NCBI RefSeq assembly: GCF_000012485.1
Contig: NC_007512.1
Location: forward strand, 1,883,501-1,947,500
From: Pelodictyon luteolum DSM 273
GTDB taxonomy: Bacteria; Bacteroidota; Chlorobiia; Chlorobiales; Chlorobiaceae
Length of the DNA stretch: 64,000 nucleotides
Direction: 5' to 3'
The translations under genes and the position numbers were made by a program. Shown here one piece after another: positions 30,085 through 36,942 of this stretch (position 1 is its first letter; each line of letters starts with the position of its first letter). The notes beneath the pieces are model-generated. The model did no database searches. It worked only from the letters and a program-made list of their open reading frames with translations, and was not told the origin of the DNA.

Positions 30085-30108
30085 CGGTATGCAAGCGATT
30101 ACATAACG
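30085..30108 (+). promoter_or_regulatory. ModE-like operator upstream of modD
   Basis: CGGTATG (30085-30091) and CATAACG (30102-30108) are near-perfect inverted arms (6 of 7) 10 bp apart, giving a 24-bp site that ends 24 bp before the modD ATG. The arm-spacer-arm layout and CATAACG half resemble the ModE site of E. coli modA as I remember it. No ModE gene is in the window. A second overlapping dyad TTACAT/ATGTAA (30099-30121) also exists. Confidence 0.5.
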
Positions 30109-30132
30109 CTTTCCGATGTAAATGACAGTCGT

Positions 30133-30990
30133 ATGATGCTCTACCAACTCCCTGATGTCGATATCGACCGATTTATCGAAGAGGACGTCCCCTATGGAGA
30201 CCTGACCACCGCGGTACTCGAAATAGGCGACAAGCCCGGCGAAATCACCTTTACCGCACGCCATGAAACCACCCTCTCCGGCACCGAAGAGGCTGCACGG
30301 ATCCTTGAGCGGTGCGGCGCCCGGCTCACCTCTCTAACCCCGAGCGGCACCACTGTCCCTGAGGGGACCCTGTTCCTCTCGGCCGAGGGGAGCGCACTGT
30401 CGCTGCACAGAGGGTGGAAGGTGGCACTGAACATGCTCGAGTACGCCTCCGGCATCGCCACAAGAACAGCCGGCATTGTGAAGAGCGCCCAGAGCGCCAA
30501 CCCGGCAATCAGCATCGCAACAACCAGGAAGTCGTTTCCCGGCACAAAAAAAACCGCCATCAAGGCCATCCTGGCAGGGGGAGCTACCCCGCACCGGCTC
30601 GGCCTTTCAGAATCAATCCTGGTCTTCAGCCAGCATACGGAGTTCCAGGGCGGGCTCGACAGCTTCCTTGAGAGCATCCCTGCAGTAAAAGCACGCGCCC
30701 CGGAGCACAAGATTCTGGTCGAAGCCGACGGCCCCGAAGAGGCATTGAAAATCGCAGCGGCAGGAGCCGATGTGGTGCAGGTTGATAAACTCTCACCCGA
30801 GTGCCTCACGGAGCTGGTCCATGCCATTCGCGACATTGCGCCCGGCATCAAGATCTCGGCTGCGGGAGGCATCACCCCGCAGAATGCCGCAATTTACGCG
30901 GCCACAGGAATCGACATCATCGTACTCTCTTCGGTCTATTTCGGTAAACCGGCCGACATCGCAGCCAGAATGCGTCACAAGCAACCCTAA
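30133..30990 (+). CDS. modD: ModD, NadC-like phosphoribosyltransferase of a molybdenum operon
   Basis: A 285-residue protein with the quinolinate phosphoribosyltransferase fold (IEEDVPYGDLTTAVL, ATTRKSFPGTKKTAIKAILAGG, PHRLGLSESILVF, ISAAGGITPQNAAIYAATGID). The variant LGLSESIL and the direct placement before modA identify ModD over NadC; NadC has a shorter RHRxGL..A region and normally sits with nadA/B. ModD's biochemical role is unresolved in the literature I know. It heads a rightward mod cluster, 12 bp before modA. ATG 30133 or 30136 may be used. Confidence 0.85.
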   Translation: MMLYQLPDVDIDRFIEEDVPYGDLTTAVLEIGDKPGEITFTARHETTLSGTEEAARILERCGARLTSLTPSGTTVPEGTLFLSAEGSALSLHRGWKVALNMLEYASGIATRTAGIVKSAQSANPAISIATTRKSFPGTKKTAIKAILAGGATPHRLGLSESILVFSQHTEFQGGLDSFLESIPAVKARAPEHKILVEADGPEEALKIAAAGADVVQVDKLSPECLTELVHAIRDIAPGIKISAAGGITPQNAAIYAATGIDIIVLSSVYFGKPADIAARMRHKQP

Positions 30991-31002
30991 ACAAGAACAA
31001 CC

Positions 31003-31776
31003 ATGAGCAACCCCGCACTCCGCATGCTGTCCCGAACCCTGAAACACTTCGCCCTCCTTGCACTCTTTGTCGGCACAACTGCAGGCCCGGCCATCGCCGG
31101 CGAGCTCCGGCTCAGCGTGGCGGCAAGTTTGAAGGATGCCATCACCGAACTCTCTCTCAGCTATACAAAAAAGCATCCTGAGGCCGTCTTCACGAACAAC
31201 TTCGGTGCCTCGGGTGCACTAGCCGGACAGATCCAGAACGGCGCCCCTGCCGACCTCTTCATTTCGGCAAACAAAAAATGGATGGAGTTCCTCAAAACAG
31301 AGAAAGCCGTTGACCCTCTAAGCGAACGGCCCTTCACGAAAAACACCCTGGTATTCACCGGTACGACATCGTCGAAGGTATCGTCCATGAAAGATCTGGC
31401 GAAGCTTGATAAAATCGCCATCGGCAGCCCAAAGAGCGTTCCTGCCGGCGATTATGCAATGCAGGCGCTCAGGAACGCGGGCATGCAGCAGAAACTCGCA
31501 GGAAAGATCGTGATGGCAAAGGATGTGCGTGAGTGCCTGATGTACGCCGAGCTCGGCGAAGTAGACGGCGGATTCGTCTATAAAACCGACGCGCTCCTGG
31601 CAAAAAAGGCGACCGTCCGTTTCGAAGTACCCCCGGCACTCTACCCGCCGGTTGAGTACCCGATGGCGCTGACCGCCGATGGCGCTTCAAACCCTGAAGC
31701 AAAAGCGTTCATCAGCTATCTGGAGGGCCCCGAAGCCGCTGCAGTCCTGAAAAAATACGGGTTCACAACCAGATAA
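31003..31776 (+). CDS. modA: Molybdate-binding periplasmic protein
   Basis: A 257-residue type II periplasmic binding protein. A signal peptide (hydrophobic core FALLALFVGTTAGPAIA, cleavage near AIAG-EL) precedes the ligand-binding start LSVAASLKDAITELS, followed by NNFGASGALAGQI, GAPADLFISAN, and ECLMYAELGEVDGGFVYKTDA. These Ser/Ala-backbone and Tyr contacts are the ModA pattern for molybdate or tungstate. It delivers the oxyanion to ModB. The missing Cys after the signal argues against a lipoprotein form. Confidence 0.94.
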   Translation: MSNPALRMLSRTLKHFALLALFVGTTAGPAIAGELRLSVAASLKDAITELSLSYTKKHPEAVFTNNFGASGALAGQIQNGAPADLFISANKKWMEFLKTEKAVDPLSERPFTKNTLVFTGTTSSKVSSMKDLAKLDKIAIGSPKSVPAGDYAMQALRNAGMQQKLAGKIVMAKDVRECLMYAELGEVDGGFVYKTDALLAKKATVRFEVPPALYPPVEYPMALTADGASNPEAKAFISYLEGPEAAAVLKKYGFTTR

Positions 31777-31789
31777 TCAGGCTCATACG

Positions 31790-32476
31790 GTGCACCTCCT
31801 CCCCGAAGATATCGACGCCATACGGCTGTCGCTGCAGATAGCCCTCACCGCAACCCTGCTCTCCCTCCCGCTGGGGTTTGCATGCGCATGGCTCGTCTCC
31901 TTCAGGACCTTCAGGGGTAAGGTGCTGCTTGAAGTCTTCATAAACCTTCCCCTCACCCTTCCTCCGGTGGTCATCGGCTACTTCCTGCTCCTCATGCTCG
32001 GCAGGAACGGATGGGCGGGAAGCATGCTCAACGACGCCGGCATACAGCTCATCTTCACCTGGAAAGCGGCCGTCATCGCTTCGGCCACCGTCGGGTTCCC
32101 CCTTATGGTGCGTTCCATCAGGCTCGGCATGGACTCCATCAACCGCCAGCTCATCGATGCGGCACAGAGCCTCGGATCCTCACGGCTCGACACCCTCTTC
32201 ACCATCATCCTGCCGCTCTCGCTGCGGGGGATCCTGGCAGGTTCGTCACTCATGTTCGCAAGGAGCCTTGGAGAGTTCGGCGCAACCATCATTGTTGCCG
32301 GCAACATACCCGGCGTCACCCAGACCATTCCGCTGGCCATCTACGATTATGCCAGCTCCCCCTCCAGCGCCGAAATGGCCATGACGCTCTGCATCGTCTC
32401 AGTCGCCATTTCCGTGGTGGTGCTGTTCCTGCATGAACTTCTTGAGGGGCGGCTCGAAAAGGGGAGGAAGAAATGA
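31790..32476 (+). CDS. modB: Molybdate ABC transporter permease
   Basis: A 228-residue permease with about five helices. The ATPase-contacting EAA-like loop is DAAQSLGSSRLDTLFTIILPLSLRGILAG, and family segments are NLPLTLPPVVIGYFLL and RSLGEFGATIIVAGNIPG. Translation starts at GTG 31790. Its stop overlaps the modC start as ATGA, so the subunits are coupled. Only one permease gene is present, whereas two ATPases follow. Confidence 0.94.
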   Translation: MHLLPEDIDAIRLSLQIALTATLLSLPLGFACAWLVSFRTFRGKVLLEVFINLPLTLPPVVIGYFLLLMLGRNGWAGSMLNDAGIQLIFTWKAAVIASATVGFPLMVRSIRLGMDSINRQLIDAAQSLGSSRLDTLFTIILPLSLRGILAGSSLMFARSLGEFGATIIVAGNIPGVTQTIPLAIYDYASSPSSAEMAMTLCIVSVAISVVVLFLHELLEGRLEKGRKK

Positions 32477-33528
32477 GGCTGCACTTCGACGCCGAAAAAA
32501 AACTGGGTGACTTCACCTTCAGGGCGGAGGCCGACATAGCAGGCCAGCGCATCGGCATCTTCGGCGAGTCAGGCAGCGGGAAATCGACGCTCGCCCACAT
32601 CCTCTCCGGCCTCATGCGGCCCGACAGGGGTGAAATCACCCTTGACGGGGAGTGCATGTTCAGCTCGAGCCGCCGCCTCAATCTCGCCCCCCGCCATCGG
32701 CGCATCGGCCTGGTCTTCCAGCAGGCCATGCTCTTTCCGCACCTGAGTGTCCGAAGCAACCTCTTTTACGGATACCGCCGATGCCCCAAAGCGCTCCGGA
32801 GGGCTGACCCCGACGAGCTCATCAGCCTCCTCCGGCTCGACGGCCTCCTGCAGCGCGGTGTCGGAAACCTGTCAGGAGGAGAAAAACAGCGGGTAGCGCT
32901 CGGAAGGGCGATGCTTGCAAGCCCGCGCATACTCGTCATGGACGAACCCCTCTCCGCGCTCGACGACGCGCTCCGATTCCAGATCATCCCCTATCTGAAA
33001 AGCGTCAGCGAGCGGTTCCAGACCCCCTGCATCTTCATCTCCCACTCGGTGATTGAGATGCAGCTCATGACCGAACGCATCCTCATGGTCAAAAACGGCA
33101 CCATCACAGCAGAGACAACACCCGACGAGCTGGCACGGCAAAACATGGCAACAAGCCAGCGCGGGTACGTGAATCTGCTCAGGCTTTCAGAGGCCGACAT
33201 TCAGGGCGGCCTTTACTCCTACGGCTGGGGAACCGGCCGGCTGCTCATCTCTGAGGGAAGGAACGGTGGCCCGTCCCTCTTTGAACTTTCCTCGCGGGAC
33301 ATCATCCTCTTCCGCAAAAACCCGGAAGCCATCAGCGCACGCAATATGCTCGAATGCCGGGTGGAGGAACTCTTCAATGCAGAGCACAGGGTCGGTGTCG
33401 TCCTCTCCAGCGGAGGTGAACGGCTGGTTGCTGAAATCGTGCGTTCCGCTGCCGAGGAACTCTCCATCACCCCGGGGACTCAGGTGTTTGCCGCCATCAA
33501 GGCATCATCGTTCCGCCGCCTTGTCTGA
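32473..33528 (+). CDS. modC: Molybdate ABC transporter ATPase with TOBE regulatory domain
   Basis: A 351-residue ATPase. Walker A is GESGSGKST, Q-loop LVFQQAMLFPHLSV, signature LSGGEKQRVALGRAML, Walker B ILVMDEPLSALD and switch His in FISHSVIEM. Residues ~290-350 form a TOBE (Mop-like) domain that in ModC homologues binds molybdate for feedback inhibition. It overlaps modB by ATGA and precedes mop by 9 bp. Confidence 0.94.
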   Translation: MRLHFDAEKKLGDFTFRAEADIAGQRIGIFGESGSGKSTLAHILSGLMRPDRGEITLDGECMFSSSRRLNLAPRHRRIGLVFQQAMLFPHLSVRSNLFYGYRRCPKALRRADPDELISLLRLDGLLQRGVGNLSGGEKQRVALGRAMLASPRILVMDEPLSALDDALRFQIIPYLKSVSERFQTPCIFISHSVIEMQLMTERILMVKNGTITAETTPDELARQNMATSQRGYVNLLRLSEADIQGGLYSYGWGTGRLLISEGRNGGPSLFELSSRDIILFRKNPEAISARNMLECRVEELFNAEHRVGVVLSSGGERLVAEIVRSAAEELSITPGTQVFAAIKASSFRRLV

Positions 33529-33537
33529 GCGCTACCG

Positions 33538-33966
33538 ATGAACAGTATCCAGGCCGTCATCACAACCATCGAGAAAAGCGGGCCGCTCTGTTTTCTTGAA
33601 CTCGATGCAGGCGGCACGATGCTCGCAATGTTGCTGTTCGAGCTCAAGCCGGCTTTTGTTCCGGGCCGCAGCGTAAGGATCCTGTTCAAGGAGACCGAGG
33701 TCGCCCTTGCAAAAGGCCCCGCTCTGGACATCAGCATAGCCAACCGGTTCGGGGCCACCATCACTGCCATTGAACGGGGCGCCATGCTTGCCGATCTCAC
33801 CCTTGAAACCCCGATGGGCACCATCGGCAGCATCACCACCATCCGCGCCATCGAGCGCCTCTCCCTCCAGGTGGGAGATGGAATCACAGCCCTCGTCAAA
33901 GCTACCGCACTCTCCCTGGAGAGCACCGGAGCGGACAGCATGGAAAGAGACGAAGAAGGCCGATGA
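33538..33966 (+). CDS. mop: Molbindin-like protein with two Mop domains
   Basis: A 142-residue protein made of two Mop/TOBE repeats: residues ~1-68 (SIQAVITTIEKSGPLCFLEL ... GRSVRILFKETEVALAKG) and ~72-132 (SIANRFGATITAIERGAML ... GDGITALVKATALSL). Di-Mop proteins bind molybdate or tungstate oligomerically for storage or sensing. It lacks the N-terminal helix-turn-helix of ModE, so it is not itself a DNA-binding regulator. It sits between the two ATPase genes and overlaps the second by ATGA. Confidence 0.88.
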   Translation: MNSIQAVITTIEKSGPLCFLELDAGGTMLAMLLFELKPAFVPGRSVRILFKETEVALAKGPALDISIANRFGATITAIERGAMLADLTLETPMGTIGSITTIRAIERLSLQVGDGITALVKATALSLESTGADSMERDEEGR

Positions 33967-34862
33967 TAAGAATCCAGATTGAGAAAACCCTTTCGGGCGC
34001 CGAGGGCCCGTTCGTGCTCAGCCTCGATCTCTGTCTTCGACCGGGAAGCTTCAACTGCATCTACGGCCCGTCCGGCAGCGGCAAAACCACGCTGCTGCGC
34101 ATCCTCTCAGGGCTCGACGTCCCCGACAGGGGGTTCATCGAGGTCAACGGTTGCCGATGGTTCGATGCCGAAACAGGCATCAACCGGCCCCCGCAGGAAC
34201 GCAGGGTCGGGTTCGTTTTTCAGGACTATGCCCTCTTCCCCACGATGACTGTACGGGAAAACCTCGGCTTCGCACAGCAGAAGAAAGACCGAGGAAAAAT
34301 CGACGACATCCTGGAGCTCACAGGCCTTACGGCCCTCAGCAACCGCCTTCCCCGCACCCTTTCGGGCGGCCAGCAGCAACGGGTCGCACTGGCCCGCAGC
34401 ATCCTGCGCGAACCCGACATCCTTCTGCTCGACGAACCGCTCTCGGCCCTCGATGAGGATACCCGGCGCCGCCTCCAGGACGAAATCCGGAACTACCACA
34501 CCCGGTTCGCTTTGACTACGCTGCTGGTATCACACGACCGGCAGGAGGTGTTCCGTCTTGCCGACACGGTCCATGTGCTCGAGCGCGGAAGAGTGGTGCG
34601 CCACGGTTCTCCAATGGAAGCATTCCTCGGCCGCATCACATCCAGCCGGTTCTCCTTCATCGGCACCATACTCTCCATACGCAGCGCCGACTGCATACAT
34701 CTGGCCGTCATCGCCGCAGGCAACGAACTGGTTGAGGTGGTACTGAGCCGCAGCGATACCCAAACCCTCCATCCCGGCGACCAGGTGCTTGTTGCATCCA
34801 AAGCCTTCAACCCCATCATCCGGAAACTCCAGCCGCACGATCCCGCACCGCCAACTTTTTAA
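33963..34862 (+). CDS. Second ABC ATPase of the molybdate cluster
   Basis: A 299-residue ATPase of the ModC/WtpC/CysA class. Walker A is GPSGSGKTT, Q-loop FVFQDYALFPTMTVREN, signature [15 protein letters not shown], Walker B ILLLDEPLSALDEDTRR and switch His LLVSHDRQE. A C-terminal single TOBE domain (~230-290) ends the protein. Its context says molybdate/tungstate, but a second permease is not present, so it either substitutes for ModC, pairs with it, or serves a permease elsewhere. It closes the modD-A-B-C-mop run. Confidence 0.88.
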   Translation: MIRIQIEKTLSGAEGPFVLSLDLCLRPGSFNCIYGPSGSGKTTLLRILSGLDVPDRGFIEVNGCRWFDAETGINRPPQERRVGFVFQDYALFPTMTVRENLGFAQQKKDRGKIDDILELTGLTALSNRLPRTLSGGQQQRVALARSILREPDILLLDEPLSALDEDTRRRLQDEIRNYHTRFALTTLLVSHDRQEVFRLADTVHVLERGRVVRHGSPMEAFLGRITSSRFSFIGTILSIRSADCIHLAVIAAGNELVEVVLSRSDTQTLHPGDQVLVASKAFNPIIRKLQPHDPAPPTF

Positions 34863-34903
34863 TTCCATCGACTGTTGGTACCTTTGAGTAAAAACAATGG
34901 CAT

Positions 34904-35641
34904 ATGACACAACCCGGCAAAAAAGTCTGTTTCATGACCGGAGCCACCGGCCGGCTCGGCAGTGAAATCGCCCTTTCCGTTGCCGGTCAGGGCTATACCA
35001 TTTTCTTCACCTGGCATGCAAGCGAGCCCAAGGCAGAGGAACTCCTCGAGAAAATCCGCTGGGTCAGCCCCGAGTCAGAGATGGTGCACTGCAGCACCTC
35101 AAGCGCCAAAGAGATCCAGGCTGCCTTTGCGGCTTTCCTTAAGCGATTCGATCGGCTCGACCTTCTCATAGCCAGCGCCTCGAACTTCTACGCCACTCCC
35201 CTGCCAGATGTATCCGAAGAGGAGTGGGACAGTCTCGTCGACACCAACCTAAAGGGCACATTCTTCACCATGCAGGAGGCGTCCAGAATCATGCAGAAAC
35301 AGCCATTCACCAGCCGCATCATCACCATGGCCGACATATCCGCCGACCTGGTATGGAAGAACTTCGCCCCCTACACCGTGGCCAAGGCGGGCGTGGTACA
35401 CCTGACGAAAGTGTTCGCCAAAACCTTTGCACCAAACATCCTCGTCAACGCCATTGCGCCGGGCACCGTCACCCTCAACCCCGGCAAGGACATGGATTCT
35501 GAAGAGGAGATGGTTGCACGCATACCGCTCCGCCGCCTCGGCGACCCGCTCGACATCGTGAAAACCGTTCTCTTCCTCCTCGAAAGCGACTACATCACCG
35601 GGCAGGTCATCACCGTGGACGGAGGCAGGATGCTCAGCTGA
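34904..35641 (+). CDS. Pteridine-reductase-like short-chain dehydrogenase
   Basis: A 245-residue SDR. The nucleotide loop is TGATGRLG, and [10 protein letters not shown] matches the ASS-FY-TPL block of PTR1/FolM pteridine reductases. The usual catalytic Ser is Asp144 (MADISAD), with Tyr157 and Lys161 in YTVAKAG; the Asp-x12-Tyr-x3-Lys spacing is that of PTR1. NADP-dependent reduction of dihydropterin or dihydrofolate is the best guess. It may serve folate, molybdopterin-adjacent or tetrahydrobiopterin-type (limipterin) metabolism. It lies 41 bp after the mod cluster on the same strand. Confidence 0.8.
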   Translation: MTQPGKKVCFMTGATGRLGSEIALSVAGQGYTIFFTWHASEPKAEELLEKIRWVSPESEMVHCSTSSAKEIQAAFAAFLKRFDRLDLLIASASNFYATPLPDVSEEEWDSLVDTNLKGTFFTMQEASRIMQKQPFTSRIITMADISADLVWKNFAPYTVAKAGVVHLTKVFAKTFAPNILVNAIAPGTVTLNPGKDMDSEEEMVARIPLRRLGDPLDIVKTVLFLLESDYITGQVITVDGGRMLS

Positions 35642-35715
35642 CATTTTTTTCAGCCCCCGCCGAGAGATTTCATATATTGCACTGAATCGGTCCCTACAAC
35701 TTTTTTTCTTCACCT

Positions 35716-35991
35716 ATGGAACAGGAAGTCCCGGTCATCATCCACGGCAAGAGTGAAGCCGACGCACAGAGAAACACGGCGGCGGACGGCCGCATCCCCG
35801 AGTCAATCCGGGAGATCAGTGACTCGCTTTCCGATGCATTCTCGCGCTTCAAGCAGAGCGAATCCTACGACAGGATACTTGAGGGCGCAGCCGAGACCAA
35901 GGACTACATCCGCCAGAACCCCGGCCCGTCGCTTCTCTACGCCCTCGGAGCCGGCGTGCTCCTCGGGCTCATTCTCGGCAAACGCAGGTAG
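35716..35991 (+). CDS. Small DUF883/YqjD-like membrane-anchored protein
   Basis: A 91-residue protein. An acidic, helical N-terminal part (ISDSLSDAFSRFKQSESYDRI) is followed by AAETKDYIRQNPGPSLLYALGAG and one C-terminal membrane helix ending GLILGKRR. The RxNPxxSL...GAGVLLGLILG..R tail is the YqjD/ElaB (DUF883) pattern; E. coli members anchor ribosomes to the inner membrane in stationary phase. It is the first of three tightly packed small-membrane-protein genes. Confidence 0.7.
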   Translation: MEQEVPVIIHGKSEADAQRNTAADGRIPESIREISDSLSDAFSRFKQSESYDRILEGAAETKDYIRQNPGPSLLYALGAGVLLGLILGKRR

Positions 35992-35992
35992 T

Positions 35993-36370
35993 ATGCAGAA
36001 GAGCGACAGACAGCTGCAGCAGGAAGACCGGAAAACCGGCGTATCGAGGCTCCTGGACGACACAATCTCCTCGACCTTCGACGATGTCAAGGCCATCATC
36101 GACGCACGCCTGGAACTGATGAAAATCGAGTTCTCAGAAAAAATTGCGCTCCTGGCCGCCGTACTCGTCATCGCATTGATCCTCCTCGGCGGTACCGCCT
36201 ACCTCGTGACCACCGTGGCGCTTTTCATCGGGGAACTCTCAGGCCGCACATCACTGGGGTTCCTTGCAATCAGCCTCATTTTCATCGGCTGCTTCATCTA
36301 TTTCACCCGTTTCAGGCCAAGCATCCTGAAAGAGTGGATCCAGAAATTCATCATCTCCCTTTATGACTGA
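35993..36370 (+). CDS. YqjE-like / holin superfamily III membrane protein
   Basis: A 125-residue protein. An amphipathic N-terminal region (SRLLDDTISSTFDDVKAIIDARLELMKIE) leads to two membrane helices (IALLAAVLVIALILLGGTAY and SLGFLAISLIFIGCFIYF). This matches YqjE-type membrane proteins, sometimes labelled phage holin family although no phage is near. ATG 35993 is one base after the previous stop, which fixes the start. A longer in-frame reading overlaps gene one entirely and is rejected. Confidence 0.75.
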   Translation: MQKSDRQLQQEDRKTGVSRLLDDTISSTFDDVKAIIDARLELMKIEFSEKIALLAAVLVIALILLGGTAYLVTTVALFIGELSGRTSLGFLAISLIFIGCFIYFTRFRPSILKEWIQKFIISLYD

Positions 36371-36788
36371 ACAGAACAAGCACCTGGAAAGCGTCCAGGA
36401 ACGTATCGCAGCACTCCATGAAACCATAGCCGAACGTGAGCAGGACATCAGGGATCGGGCCAGGAAGTTCCAGTCCGAGCTGGAACAGGAGATCTCCCCT
36501 GCTGAAATCGTCAGACGCCACCCATGGCAGGCCGTTCTCGGAGCTCTCGCCGCCGGCTTACTTACCGGCAGAATGCTCAGAAGCCTCGCCTCCGGACCGG
36601 CCGATGGAGCATCCGCCGAGCCCGCGGTCCACGCAGCCCTCGCCCCCATTGCACTCCCCGACAGCGCCATGCGCGACATCCGCCTCGAACTGATCCGCTC
36701 GGCAAAAGACCTCGGCGTCAACTACCTCCAGCGCTACATCGAGGGCAAATTCAGGAAAACACCCGAGACTCCCTCCAGCTCACACTGA
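36363..36788 (+). CDS. Small coiled-coil/membrane protein of the YqjD-YqjE-like set
   Basis: A 141-residue protein. The N-terminal ~50 residues are charged coiled coil (LESVQERIAALHETIAEREQ). A weak membrane helix follows (HPWQAVLGALAAGLLTGRML, again the DUF883-like pattern). A ~75-residue soluble C-terminal part is rich in Ala and ends in ETPSSSH. It overlaps the YqjE-like gene by 8 bp. No precise family name; its position parallels YqjK in the enterobacterial yqjCDEK set. Confidence 0.65.
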   Translation: MTEQNKHLESVQERIAALHETIAEREQDIRDRARKFQSELEQEISPAEIVRRHPWQAVLGALAAGLLTGRMLRSLASGPADGASAEPAVHAALAPIALPDSAMRDIRLELIRSAKDLGVNYLQRYIEGKFRKTPETPSSSH

Positions 36789-36942
36789 CCCCGTCTTCCG
36801 GCGGTTGTAATTAACAAGGGCACCAACGACTTATCAGGGAAATTCCGTACCTTCCCATATCCCTGTTAAGCCCTTTGTGCAGCCCGCCAAGGATGCACGA
36901 AAACCACAACCGCCGCAATGCGCCGTCATTGCACCAGAGACT

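Noticed and set aside
30138-30990. nadC annotation for the first gene of the mod cluster
   Set aside because: It has the NadC fold, but the LGLSESIL variant and direct linkage to modABC fit ModD better.
35753-36370. 205-residue reading for the YqjE-like gene
   Set aside because: The extra N-terminus is an out-of-frame translation of the preceding small gene; ATG 35993 is one base after that stop.
36001-36370. Phage origin suggested by the holin-family label
   Set aside because: No other phage gene or integrase is near, and the YqjD/YqjE-like arrangement explains the gene.
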